Assembly (NCBI GenBank): GCA_022410635.1
Contig: JAJVDF010000125.1
Location: forward strand, 2,337,225-2,401,224
DNA: 64,000 bases
Direction of reading: 5' to 3'
Source of the DNA: Tretioscincus oriximinensis
Lineage: Eukaryota; Chordata; Lepidosauria; Squamata; Gymnophthalmidae
Made by a program: the position numbers and the translations under genes. The notes under the pieces are model-generated. The model was not told the origin of the DNA. It saw only the letters and a program-made list of their open reading frames with translations, and did not search any database. Positions 1 through 14,100 of this stretch are shown one piece after another. The stretch's first letter is position 1, and each line of letters starts with the position of its first letter.

Positions 1-987
1 TAATGGAATATTTATTGCATTAAATAAAATGCCCAAACACAGTTCTCTTAAGGAACAAAGCAAAACGCATTAATGAAATGTCAGAACTGAGGCCTTAGTC
101 CGAGAAAAAATTGCATCTGTTCTGTTTAACAAATACCCTATTAAAACACACACACCAAATTTTGACTTTTATAGAACTACATGCTTTGTTTTAATAGTTA
201 ATGCTGAAATAGTTTGTACTTTTCACTAAATCCTTTAAGAATTGGACATGCCCCTGTGCATTAACAACTAACTCTGGTGAGCTGTTTAGATAGAAAATCT
301 CAGCTGTCATTTGTTGAAGAACTGTAGTTATATAATTCAGCATGATCTATTTACAGCACCTCTTAATATTTCCCAGAGCCATTACTTCCCTTCCTTTATA
401 CAATTCCATCATCTAACCTGACTAATCAAAATCATTCCTGCCGCATACTCATAATTAACAGGTTACTGCTACCTGTCCCATCAATTGCCTCCTTTCCTGT
501 TCTTTTGCCTTAGAGGTAACAAGGATACAACACATTCTAGTGAGTTACACGGGTTACTTAATCAAATTATGTACATGAGTAGCATATAGCATGCCTGATA
601 CATGGTATACATGATAGCAATAAATGCTTTTTAAAAAGTTGTATGAGCCAGGTGTGGAGAAGGCAATAGAACTGTCACCAAATGCATTTTAGCTTCTGCC
701 TAAATCTTGGAGGTTTGTTGCTGCTGTGCTGACTTAGTTTTCTTATGAGAAGAATCTGAGGACCAACACCTAGCCTATGTGACTCAGCTAGGTTCTAAGA
801 GGCAAGTGCAGTTATATCCCGTTCTAGAAAATATTCTGTTTTTGTGTTAAGTTACACATTAGAAATTTACATAAAAGGAACTTGCCTTCCAGACTAAGCA
901 TCAGTGGGAGTAGCTTCTTGACTCCATAACTGATGGAAANTGCAACACATTGCGTAACTTTCTAAAACTTTAGCCTTTTAACTGTCA

Positions 988-1065
988 CTTTTATTTATTT
1001 ATTTATTTATTTTTATTTGTATTTATATCCCGCCCTATACCCGAAGGTCTCAGGGCGGCCTACCA
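988..1065 (-). repeat. Squamate SINE/LINE 3' tail
   Basis: On the minus strand this reads CCCTGAGACCTTCGGGTA, GGGCGGGATATAAATA and then an AAAT-type tail. The same tail recurs at 1905, 20435, 45590 and 46250. It lies in METTL25 intron 3. The parent element (L2-like LINE or a dependent SINE) is not certain. Confidence 0.6.
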
Positions 1066-1845
1066 TAGGGTGACGCACATAGCTTTTGTTGCTTTCTACT
1101 TTTGTTGCTGTACTACCATAGTACAGACAGGCACCAGAGAGTCCAAATATTTAATATCCATCACCATCATAGTATACACATAACAAAGCTAGGGCAGAAA
1201 GATTTAAACTGGGAGATTATTTCTGGGTCTGTGCCAAACCATTGTTCAACAGGATTGAACCAGGGTAAAAAAGGACTACTAACAAACCCAGACTCACTTT
1301 GTCACATAGGGTTTAAAGAAGGAGCTGGTGAATGGCATAATACTCACACAAGGAATCATCTGTCCAGTCTACAGTACCAACACTTTCTCTGCATCCATAG
1401 GCAAGGTGGCATCATCCTTGTGGATGGTATCATTATTTGTAAGTATGTTAGCTGTGCATCATAGTGCTGTATGTAAACTTGATCATGAACACAGAAATAA
1501 TTATTTTCGTGGCACATACTTACTCCCCGATTTATCCCAGGTACCAAGCACGTCTGAGTTTCTTTATTATGGTTCCATTCTGTAGAAGAACAGTTTGCTG
1601 AAGCCTAATTATCTTTTTTAGGGCGTCCTTCTTGTAATTTGAACAAGCTAAACCAATTCAATTGCCTTAATCTCTGTCCATGGTGCTGATTCCTTGGTTG
1701 TAGGTTCAGATTTACACATCTTGTGCAAATATATCAAATTTGAAAACAGCTGAATCTAAATAAAAGTTAGTTTTCATATTTTTATCTTTCTGCAAGATAC
1801 ACTATTTCCTTAAAGATTATTAGGGCTTGGAAGATAAGCTATTAT

Positions 1846-1975
1846 TTTAGCACTCTCTCAGCTCAGCCTACCTCATNGGGTATCTGTTGTGAAGAAATAA
1901 ATAAAAGCCCTTTGGTTGACTGCCTTGAGACCTTCGGGTATAAGGTAATGCATAAGTATAAATAAAAAATAAATA
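1846..1975 (+). repeat. CORE-like (MIR-like) SINE with tail
   Basis: Contains the CORE-type block CTCTCAGCTCAGCCTACCTC, then TATCTGTTGTGAAG, and a tail with CCTTGAGACCTTCGGGTA and an AAATAA run. The same block occurs at 16604-16660 and inverted at 15925-15985. Intronic in METTL25. Confidence 0.6.
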
Positions 1976-2006
1976 CTGCAAAATAATAAATCTTGAGAAT
2001 TCTTAC

Positions 2007-2113
2007 CTGGTTTATGCCATAAAATTTTGCAATACCATCTACTAATTGGGACATCAGCTGTACTTCATGTGACTTCTTATTATTCATAAAGTCATCGGTT
2101 TTTATTTCAACAC
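2007..2113 (-). CDS. METTL25: METTL25 exon 3
   Basis: Acceptor TTTATGATTAG ends at 2114 and the donor GTAAGAAT begins at 2006. The exon is 107 nt and ends in phase 0. It encodes FMNNKKSHEVQLMSQLVDGI followed by AKFYGINQ, matching the family just upstream of the SAM-binding DLGSGKG motif, which must be in the next exon. I did not find that exon in 1-2006. Confidence 0.93.
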
Positions 2114-5100
2114 CTAATCATAAAAAAGAAAAAGNGTTTGAGCCTGGGAAATACTTAAAAGGGTTACAAGTAATACTGCCTTAACTGCCAATATCAGTTC
2201 CATTTTAATTAAACAAAAATGTTCACTATAAAGTGTTCAAAAATATCACTAAAAATGCTATCAAAATATGTATTATATTACAACAGCCTTTTCCACATTT
2301 TGTTCACAAATGCCTTTCAAAAGAGGTCCTTGTATTTCTAAATGAATTTGGGTTCCTTCTGAGACACCTACACATGAAAGCGTAGCATGGGCCTGTCTGT
2401 TCATTAAACAGGATTCATTTCCAGTCCAGAATGCACATGTTGATTCAAAATGCTGCAGAATGATAAGGCACACTGGGTGGTACTCAGTGTACCCATTTAC
2501 TCTCAATACTTCTTGTTACTCTAGGAATTCTGATGCTATAGGCCACCCACATCAGCACTTCCCAGGCCTCAGGTCAAGAATTTGAAGACACATTTAGCAG
2601 CAGAATTGTCCATGTTTATTTAATAAAAGATAAACTCAGAGCATAGCCCCAGTACATACATGCAAGTACATTCACCAATCCTTCCAACTCAATTCTCACA
2701 AAAGGCTCACAAATCAAAACACCAAGTTAACTTCCTATTCTTTCATAGTTTTGAGTTTCATGGGTTTTGAAACATTCCCACACCCCAATTAGTTCAATCA
2801 ACATACTCTTATAAACAGATAGAATTTCAGAGCTCAGCAACAAAGCAAGAAATTTAGTAATTTAGGCAAAGCAAGAAGGCTGAGTGTATCATATAGTCAA
2901 AAATCACAACACAAAGGAAAAAATGTCATTATTTGATCAGGCCATAGTCCTTGTATTGTGTCAATTAAACTACTACACAGCAGAGCCATATAGTTCTAAA
3001 CTGTCCACTGTGTTGATCTTTTTCTATTAAACAGACCAACAAGCTTTGAGTCTCAAGCTTTGAAANAGATAAAATTCTGGTCCCCACACTTTGAACTCTT
3101 GTTGCTACTTTTATCTTAGCCATTTTCTACATCATCAAGGCCTCCAAGTTTAGATACAACATAAAAGAATATGTGAATATTGGAAATGCATATCCTAATT
3201 ACATGGTAAGAAGATAAAAATAATCACATTTATATCTGTCTAAAAGATGCACTCTTTTCATCAGTTAAGCTATATCCAGCAGGAAACAACCACAATAATT
3301 TGCATTGCTAAAAGAAATGAGACAGTTGGTAAATCTTTGTTCAGTTTGTAAATATTCATTGAGTTCTGATATGTGGATTGTCATAATATTAAGAATTATT
3401 ATTAAGTTTAGTAACATCTAATTATGAAATCTCCATCCTGAGAACAAGTCTGCGATCCTGAACATTTTAAATTTATTGCACAGAAAGCCCAAATCCATGC
3501 TTTGAGACATCTGATAAAATGTAACAGAACTGTCAGCATGCAATAACAGTTAAGGAGAGAGAATAATATTTAAAATATGTTTTATTGTTTTGCATTTTAT
3601 CACATACAGTGATTTTCCCTAGGACTTGTAAGTGAAGGGTAGAAAGCAAATGTTACAAATAGTATAACAAATTGTACTTTGCACTAACAAAGGAAGGAAC
3701 ACACTTGCTAGGTTAACTACTGTATTCTGACATATTTGTATATAAATAAGAGAGATCATGCATGTTCACGAACATCTACACTTCTCCCGTTTTCTCTGTG
3801 GCAGAGCTTGTCCAGGGAGAGAAAGGAACTCACCTCCCTCCCAAGTGAATTTAACAAAACTTTCTTTACCTTTTGTCTCATTTAAAGTGGTTTGGGAATG
3901 GAGCAGGTGCTTCTCTTTCTCTTTNTTTTATCATTTTCAGTATATTCCTGCTACTGAGACACTCAGGTCATAGCACAGCAGAAAGAAGCGGGTAGACGAC
4001 AGAACCTGTCTTCCTCCCAAGCTATTTATGTTGGTAAGAGGAAGAGAAGTATTAAGAGGTGGAGGAAACTGGAGGAGGAAACTGGAGGAGGGAGGAAAGA
4101 TGGCAAAGGGAAAAAGCAGGAGGGAGAAAGAAGGGCCAGAGAAGGAGAAGAGGAAAAGGGTAAATAAGGAAGAGAAGAATGTTGCAGTTACGAAAGACCC
4201 CAAGGTTTGTATTTATCCTACTTACTTTAAATTCCCGGGGGGGGGGGGGAGGCCTGGACAGCGGTGTAGCTTCTTCCTTCTGTAGTTGTGAGGGGGTGAG
4301 GCAAGAGGAGTAAGCCAATAGGGCCTCGAGTAGCCAGCTGGCCAGAGGATAAAGGGGAGTCTGTCCAGGGCTATTGGCCTTTCTGTTGGGGAAACTTGAT
4401 GTTGTAAAAGTGTGTATGGAGTGTATTAGAGTGTATGGAGGCCTGGAAAGGTCATAGCAGAGACCAGGCCTTGGCTGAATCCATGTTATTTGTGCTTGCC
4501 ACTTTAAGATCTGACTGTTCAATGTTTCTATCCCACTGGGTATGTGGGTGTGCTCTGGTTAGAGTGAATCAGCTCTAACTGATTTTCTTTTACCATTTAC
4601 AAGCACTCTTCTGTTGTATCAATAAACCTCCTTGTTTATCTTTTAAAATGTCTTTCTTCTGTTTTTCTCATGAACCAATAAATATCAAAACAACTGGGGA
4701 GGACTGAAATAAAGTCCAATCTTACATCATAAAGAGGCCTTGTTTAAGACGTAAAGGTGCTGGGAGTCCAAGCAGGTCGTGGGGACTTGCTGGATCCCAG
4801 CTGATATAGTGTGGCACCTCTAGCCTTGAGGGTCAGTGTACCTGGGCCTTATAGGTAGAGGTCGCCACACATAACATATAGCAAAAGAACATATTCACAG
4901 GTTTTTTTAAGATGGATTTTGTTGCTTTTCTATACAGGACATAAGACTGATGACTTTGGAGGCTGTTGAAAATAGAAGGGCCTGAAATGCTTTCAGTCAG
5001 TCACTTGGGTCGTGATTAGTTGGACAAAACTCAACAACTGAACAATAACTAAAGGAGACTGGTGAAAATCTAAGCTCACTAAATACTGGCTAAGACACAG

Positions 5101-8100
5101 TAGGGTCTTTTCTCATAACGATCCCTTGCAAAGTGTATGCATTAAAATTTTTCACATTTTTCTTTAATCACAAAACAAAATACAGCTAACTGAAATGTTT
5201 TGTTGGAATGCCAATCAAGGTAGCCATTTCAACAGAATAAAATCCAAACGTTTTGAGTATTCTGGACAAGAGGAACAAAAGAGAAAATGTAACACTTATT
5301 CCTCTCAAGGACCTTAAGAAAGTTAAGTTGTGCTGTTTATCATTCAGTCCTCAAAAGAAGTGGGCAAAGATATTATTTTTTAAACCAATAGTAATAATAA
5401 ACAAGTTTCCAAACGAACTCTCCGAAAAACAAATCCAGAGATAAAGCACTGGCCTCTAAGATGGTGTTCAAGTTATACCTCCAGCTATAGGGTGGTATAA
5501 AAATCTAAATAAATTTAAATAAATAAAAATTCTTTGTTTTTGGAGTTCTTCATAATAAGAGTTGTTCAATTTAGGGTTGTTACAATTTGAACATAAAACA
5601 CTTTCAATGTAAGTTTCACTTCAACCACTTCATTAATTAACATGCATAATGGTATGAAGTTCACAAAACTGTTCTGCCCAAAAATTATTAGGTAATTAAG
5701 TAACATCACAAAGGTCGTTCCTGGAGTGGAACATGGAGATTCCTCTGTGGAGAAAACCTGCAGAGTCAAAGGTATTTGAATCGATGGTCCTTGAAAAAGA
5801 TCATTTCAAAATGTTTTGATTGCAGATGGTCCTCAAATTTGAGAGCACTCAACATTATGAAGACAATGTTCTTCTAGATTACAAAAACAGCTGAAACTCA
5901 AATTTTCTAAAGGAAAAAGAATCTCTTTCAATGTATAACTCCAGAAATGGATAACATATTTCCCAACCATTTCGGTTATTTCCAAAACAGCCTGTGTACT
6001 CTTCAAAGTAGTATCTCCCGCATATTATTATTCTTATGACAAGAAAAATCATGAAAAACATATGAAAAATAATTTCCTTAAAATGTTGTAACATTCCTTC
6101 TTGGGTGCAGATACTTTTAAAAAAAATTACAATTTGTTCAAAAACATTTCTCAAAAGTTTCTCAATAGTTAACAGATGTGCTACTTTTTGAAATATAAAA
6201 ATATTCTTAGAATGTCTGGAAAACATTCAATATTTAAAGGTCCCCATGATCTTATGAAAAGACCATGTTATAGATCAGAACTTCAATTATTGGCCTCACC
6301 ACGTGATTACCAAGAAATTTTAGTACAGTTAAAAAAGCTTTATTTAATGATGGTGTAGTAAAGATAATGAATCTGGAAGCAGTTTATTCTGTATGAATTC
6401 AGAAATTATAATCATGTTTTAATAACTATAATTTATGTAAGTTTGAACAAAGGGAGGAAAAAAGCAAGAGATTTAAAAGTGCAGGTGCGTCTCAATGGAA
6501 AAGGAATAGCAAAAACATATAAGTACAAGCATAAGTGATGTTTGCCCTAGTCTCCTGATTAGAAGAATTCAATCCACTTCACCAGGATGAAATTCAAGGA
6601 GACAATGAAGTTTTTCTATTACATTGTATTTTGCCTGTACCACCTGAAAGTGCCAATCTAAAGGCCACCACTATTATTAGTGTATAGATGCACTACCTAG
6701 GTGAAACCTTCAGCAAAACCTTCACTACGTCTTATTTTCAGGGCATGTCTTATTTGTGGGGGAAACAGGGTATATTGCACATCTAGTCCTAAACTATAGT
6801 ATGTAAATAATTTGGCTGTGTTAGTGTGGCTATGATTCCTCTTGAATTCTGAATCATAGGTTCCAAAACTTAATCCTGAATTTTAGGAGGATAGAAGGTA
6901 GAAAAGGTATTCCTTCCATTGAAGTATTTTTGGGGCAAATGTGAGGTGAACCTTTAAGTTATTCTTGTTTAGTAATGCAACTGTCAGTTAAATAATGCAT
7001 CTTGCAACCTTGTTATGGATACCATTATTTTTAATGGTAATACCTCTAATCTTAGGGCCGCAGTTCCTTAAACATTCATTTGACTACTTCTATCCCTTCC
7101 TGGATAAGTCATGAATATACTCCTACAGAAATTTTGATAGCCAGAACCGTGTGCAAAGTCAACATTATTCCAGATTTTTCTCTATTCTTATTACTAAGAG
7201 GCTTTCTAAGCTAAGTGAGTGAACACAGTGAGTTTCCATTACTTTGAATGGAGGTGATTGGCCGATTGCCTGCTGGAAAAGCTGCCTCCAAAATGGCAGC
7301 ACCCATGGTTGGAGCAGTTGGCATGACCACAGACCGCCTCCGCCTGCTCCAAATAGCCACAGCCCCACACCGTCCAGCCCCAAACCACCAGAGCCCTGTG
7401 ACGTCCCACTGTGAGATGCCAGGCAGCATGCTAACTGGGCAGAACAACCACACAGCGTCACTTGACTAGTGGTACACGTGCCTATTTCTACTAGTATTGA
7501 GATGATGGATCTCACTGTGGTTCACAGACTCTTAGAAATTACTTTTTCAGACTGAACTCAAATATTCATGTTGACCTTTTCTAATCTCAGTTTTTTTCAT
7601 TATCAGGAAAAAAGGTCATTATTAGCAGATAGGAGAAAGAGATTAAAGGCACAACAAAAGATTTGGGGATTTGTAACTTTAACAGAGGAATAGTACAATC
7701 AGTTAGATGCTTTATTTTTCCCTAATCACTCCAAAGGCATTAAGAACATAAGAACATAAGAAGAGCCATACTGAATCGGGCCAGAGCTCATCTAGTCCAG
7801 CATTCTGTGTCACACAGAGGCCCACCAGATGCACCTGGGCAGTCTGAACAGAGGAGTAAATTCCACAGGCCGATGACCCTCTGGGTGAAAAAATACTTTT
7901 GTCTGTTCTCACTTTTCTGCCCATCAGTTTCAAGAAGTGCCCTCTGGTCCTAGTGTTGAGTGATAGAGAAAACATTTTTCTCTATTCACCCTAACCATCC
8001 CATGCATGATTTTGTACACTTCAGTCAGATCACCTCTCCAACGTTGCCTTTCGAGGCATTCTTAAACTTACCTTTCATAGACTATGTTTAAATGGCCCAC

Positions 8101-11100
8101 ACTTATTCTTTTGCTGTATCCCAAGCCTTCTGTGTTCTATGTCACATGACATGTTTTCGCCCAACCAATTACGGAAGAGAAACTAGGAACGTAGAATGTA
8201 GAAAAACTACAGAATGTATTTCCTGCTTTTTCCTGCTCCTGGGCTAGAAGCAGGAATACTTCTCCCTGGAGAAATGCATAAGGTTGAAAACATTTTCCCA
8301 ACCTGTTAGATGGGAATTGTTCCCTGACACCATTCTCTAAAGGCAATGAAAACGGCCCTAATCAATTTCCAGAAAATCCAAACATGAGCTAGTTCTGAGG
8401 CTGCAGAAAGCTGGAAAGCTAGATTCCCTGCCACTTTGGCTATACTGCTTTCAGTAAAGATATAATTTCCACCTCTATAAGTTATTTCCCTTATGAAATC
8501 CAGCTGCAACGTCTGGGCCCCTTCAGTCTCAAAAGACGGCATTTGAGAGGTGATTTGATTGAAGTGTAGTAAATCATGCATGGGATGGATAATATGAATA
8601 GTTTTCTCTTTCACATAACACTAGGACCCAGGAGCATTTCCTGAAGCTGATGGGCAAAAGAGTAAGGACAGACAAGGGAAAGTATTTTTTCACCCAGGGG
8701 GTCATTTACCTTTGGAATTTACTGCCAGAAGAGGTGGTGGTAGCTAGCAGCCTGGATGGCTTTAAGATAGGGTTAGACAAGTTCGTGGAATCCAAGGGTA
8801 TAAACAGCTATTAAGGTTGGATGTCTTGATACTGCCTCTGAGATAGAGCAACAGGCAATATTCTTGAAATGCCACTTGCAGGCCGTTGAGAGAACAGTTG
8901 AAGATTTTGCCTTCTTCTGTTCCAGGTCCAATTGGTGGGCCTATGTGTGAGACAGAATGCTGGACTAGATGGGCCTGATCCAGCACAGCACCTCTTATGT
9001 TCTGAATCCGCATCTGCTCACCATCTAGTCAACTTGCTCCCATACATTTGAAAATAAGCCCATCAAGACAGAGTATCATTTTCAAACCTGCTTCATTGTT
9101 CTTGCCTCTTTATCATCTTTACAGCAATCATTCATTTCTCTCCACACTATTTTTGGCAAGCAATCACAAATACAAGACTAGGATGAGGATGTTGTTGCCA
9201 GCAACCATGTATCATGGTTTCTATGCATTTCTGGATGCTTATTAGAGAAACATAAATTGTTACACAGTTTGCAAAGCATGTTTTAGTTAAGTAAAAGTGC
9301 AAGGGATTTATTCCATGATATTCCATGATAAATAACTTACTGGATGTTGGCTGTTGCCTCCTGTTCAGTGCTTCCAAGATCTGTCCTAGTGGGATGCACA
9401 CGCCAAGGTTTGGCATAGAGTAGAATTTAGCAGCTAGAGCAAAAGCTTGCACATTGATAAGCCTCTGAGAATTTTCACAAAGGATATTGGAAAAATTGCA
9501 GCTATCTGTTTTGAGTTCTGTATAGAAATAAAGAAGAAAACTGATTGTTTAAAGCGATGAAAGAGTACAAGAGGCAATAATGAAGCAGAATACTCACGTG
9601 GGCTGGATCCATACAATGCCTAAACTCAGGAGTGAAAATGGTATGGCTTTGTGCTGGGCACACTAAATCCAAATCATGCTTGCCTCGCTCAATCTGCAGA
9701 GCCACATGTTCTGGGAATGGAACCCGAAGCAGGCGCAGTTGCTAGCAATTGGCTTTAACTTCACTCTGGCTATGCAGTGGTTAACTGCACTCTGGCACCT
9801 TCCTTCTTTCTTCCAGCGACCTCACTGACACACCCCAGTCTGGCCAGGTGCTTCCTCCTATGGGTTGGCGAGGTGCAGCAGGGCTTCCCCATCATTGTCG
9901 CTGACCCTTGGCAGTGCCTCTTCCACCACCCTCCAGAGCGTGAGCGATACCAGTATGTGGTGAGGACTTCAAGTAGATGTTTGGTAATGGGAGAAGCACC
10001 GCCATGGGTCAGTGATGACGATGAGAAAGCCCCGCTGCACCCCACCAGCCTCAGAAAGAGGAGGAGAAGCAGCCTGTCAGACTTGGGCATGCCAGTGCTG
10101 TTAAGGCAGGGATCGCCATGGAGGAAGAGAGGGGTAAGCTCCTGAGCTGATGGGAAGCATGGTTGAGGTGAGTGGCAACAGCAGCAGGAAACAGGATGTG
10201 TGTGAGCATTTAATATGCACGAAATGGAGGACTGAACACGGGGGCTAGGTCCACTTTCAATTCAAATTCGCACAATTGCTTTTCACACATTTTAGCTGCT
10301 GTGTGGACCCAGCCTAAATATTTTATTTTTATTACCCCAGCTTCATTACTTCCTTTTTCAACTCAACATACAGAAATGAAATAGCAGCTTTCACCATTTA
10401 TCAGGAAGATTCCTAGTATTTAAGATTAAGATGGAAAATCCACTTGTGGAAAATAAACAGTTCAGCAGCTGAATCTTTTTTATGCATGTGACAAATAAGA
10501 GAACAGAGCTGTTATTATAAGACTTCAAATGTATTGTGAATAAAAGGACCTATCAAAATAAGCTTAGTTCTGATACCTCTCCAATATTATTGTGTTTTAG
10601 TGAAAACCTGAATCTCACAATCAGTGGTGTGAGATGGGTTGATTTCAGATGACAATATCTATATGAAATAGCTTACAAATATTTTAAATAGTGATGAACC
10701 AAACTCTGCTGGTGTCTAAACTTCAGTGCAATCATAAACATACACCTTTCAAGCACAAGCTGCGAATCACAACATCTTGCAAGCCCAATATGGACAGTGT
10801 TTAAATATTGACTAATTTCTCCCTTTCTCTGTTTCATATCCCCTCTATGCTCACATTGCCTTCAATTATTGCTATCAGTAGTGGCAACTAGTGGTTTATC
10901 ATTGCTAATTAGGTTTTGTGCATTGACCTCACTGCTGCAGAGGCAAGAACTAAATATTGCCTTAATTTTCACTCTTTGGTCAGCAATCTGACATTAGCCT
11001 TCATCCCCAGCTGCTTAAGGACTTTGTTTTTAGTTTCAGATCTGGCACATCATGAAGCAAAATGTAGTTCATACACTGAAGAAAATATGATTAAATAAAA

Positions 11101-14100
11101 ACATTCAACATAAGAAAATGATCTTTTTTATTAAGGCATGCCACCATACTTTGCTACATTCTAGTATTTGTCATATGGTTTATATTTGATACTCAGAGAC
11201 ATTTGTACACATAAAAAAGTAAAACTTCCACATATATATTGACAAAAGACACTTTCATTTCAAAGCATAGTGCAAAACAACAGAAATCAGAAACCCACAG
11301 TTTTCATCACCTTTGACACAATATGTCAAAAGTTCTGGTAAGTGGAGACAGAATCACAGCTGGAGGCTGTGAAGTCTTCTATATTGATGAAAGACAACGT
11401 GTAACTAATTATCATGTTACTTTATGAATGGAATGGAGGAGGAATAGAATGTTCTGTTTTCTTATGAAAAAAATAGAATTTTGTGTTATTTTTTTTTCCT
11501 TAATTGCACAAGGAAACCACATAGCCAAACGAAATTTTAACTCACATCTACAAACTAAAGCTAGTTACTTGTTTACAATTGCAAGAGAATACCTATAATG
11601 TGGCTGGAATGACCAACAGAAACACAACGAACTATAATGCCATTGAATCAATAAAAGGAAAATTAATTAAAATTCAACAATATCTAACTGCTGCAGCTGT
11701 TACATATTAGCAATTGTGGTTATATCTCCTTAGACGTAAATCACATTGCACTCAGTCCTTGGAAAAGAAGGTTAAGATAGTAATATGAAGTCTTATGATT
11801 TCATTGTATTGTTTCATTGTTGAGTTTTAAAATAGTTTGATTGCTTCATATGCTCATATTTGTTTCCCACTCTTCTAGGGCTTTAGCATGCAAAGTCAAT
11901 TACAGATCCAAGTAATTAAACACACTAACAAATATTGCCCTTAGAAATGCCACAGGAATGAGAATATAGAACTAAAAAACAAAAAGGTCTGCAGAAAATT
12001 AGAAAAGCAACCCAATTTTATTGTCCAGCAAAGGAGCTAGCAGCACTTTGAGACTAACTTGAGAAAAGTGGTTGGCATAAGCTTTTGTAGACACGTCTTC
12101 TTCAGACCTGTCTACGAAAGCTTATGCCACCCACTTTTCTCAAGTNAGTCTCAAAGTGCTGCTAGCTCCTTTGCTGGACTCTCTACTAGACTAACACGGC
12201 TATTTCTCTGAAACCAATTTTAATGTTTATTGCCGTTTGTTACTTCCAGCAACTTTCCATGAAATAACTGTATCAGAATGAAAACAGAAAAGTGGGTAAC
12301 TTATATTCAACTATGATAGGCCACACGGAATATGGGTGTTTTCAGTTTCAGAAACTAACTGGTTAACTATTTAAAATGAAAGACTTGTACTCTTGCATCA
12401 GTTCCTTTTCTTTCTTTTATCTAATAAAAAGGATTTAAGGAAGCTGATTGGGTTAATTGGGCAGTTGATCATTCAAATGCGGTTCCATCCAATTAATTCT
12501 CTTTCTGGCAGTAATCTGACAGGAATTTTATTTATTAATTTTTATATCGCCCATCTTCCTCAACCCCAGTCTATTTTTTTTTTTTTAGTTTATTGGTCGT
12601 ATATTACATATTGTGGTTACATATCTCCAAAGTAATAGCAAATTATATACAGCNTTGTGAAAGCACGTATACATGACCAAAATTTTAGCATTGCTACCCT
12701 GGCCCACCCCCCCCCTCCCCTGGACCATGGAGTTTTACAAAGTATTATATTACAATATCAGCCTTAAATTCATGAGTAGAGCTATTGATTCTTTCAGAAG
12801 AACATGAATGTTTCTATTATCTATAGTGGCCTTTAAATATATTCATCTCCATCTTTGTAGCCAATCGGTTTTTACTGGAGTACCCATTAAATTCATCCTC
12901 TTGTCTCTCACAGCCTCTTGTCTCATTATCTCTGCCAGGTACGTATACCAGTTTTCTATTGTCCATTTAGTTCTGTCTTTCCACCCCCTTGCCACTACTA
13001 TGTGTGCCGCGTAGATACCTTGTTTAATAATATATTTTAGATCGTATGNAATATTAATCAAGTGGGGATCGTTCATTATCCAACATCTAATCGTTTCAGG
13101 AATATCTAGCTCTGTGATGTCTTTTAGCTCTTGCCGTACCGTGTCTATAAAGATCTTTAAATGTGGGCATTCAGCCCACATATGTACATAAGTTCCTGTG
13201 ACCTGGCAACCATGCCAACAGTAAGAAGACCCTCCTCTAATATGTGCCAATTGTTTGGGGATGGTATACCAGCGACTAATTAATTTTTTTCCACCTCCTT
13301 AAATTTACATAATTTAATGTTTTCAATTTCCTTGAGCCATGTGTTCCATTCCATATCCGTAATGTTGAAATCTCTATTCCATTGGGCCTTTAGGTTGGAA
13401 TGGTTGGAGTATTCAACTATAGACAAGATCTCATATATCTTAGATATAATCGATTTACGTTTTTTTATTCGCATTTCAATTAGGTCCTCGAATTCTGTTC
13501 TTGGAAGCGCCATTTGCTGTATTATTTCGTTATTGTGGATAAACCTATATAGAGCCAATTCCTTAAGCCAATTTATCGCCTGTGGATTTAGATTTCGTAT
13601 TTGTTGTATATTGTATGGGGTACTTCCATTATTATATAGCTCTCTCAGTCTTTTAACCGGTAGCATTTTTAAATATTGGGCTAATGTCTCATCCGCTCTG
13701 TTATTAATGATGTTTATTGAGGCAATTGAATATATATTTGGGGCTATTTTCCGCCTATATTTTTGCCAAATCTTCCAGCCAGCTGTCATTGGGGATAACC
13801 ACTTTTTCCTTATAGCTCTATCAATTATTTCTACTAGTATAGGATNGTTCTGCATACCATTTATTATCCTCTCGATTTTCACGGCTTTGTTCTCAATAGT
13901 ATATTCCATGTCTATTATCTTTAATAAATGCCATGCCTCATGGTAGAGCCTAAGGCTAGGGAAGCCCCATCCACCTTTTAATGCGGATGTATAAAAATTG
14001 ATGTTAGATATTCTTCTATGTTTTTGGTTTAGCACCCATTTTTTTATATATGACTCCCATATTTTTTTTTAATCTTATCTAAAGGTATCGCGAGCGGTAA

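Noticed and set aside
1..2006. METTL25 exon 4 with the glycine-rich SAM-binding motif
   Set aside because: No minus-strand DLGSGKG-like coding segment was found; it must lie left of the window.
4205..4875. Possible second LTR (AATAAA at 4621-4626, U5-like GTGCTGGGAGTCCAAGCAGG, TATA-like GGATAAAGG)
   Set aside because: I could not find matching TG...CA termini with a flanking duplication. A search against reptile ERV LTRs would decide.
13317..13946. 209-codon hydrophobic plus-strand ORF resembling a membrane protein
   Set aside because: It is the antisense shadow of the L1 ORF2 remnant on the minus strand.
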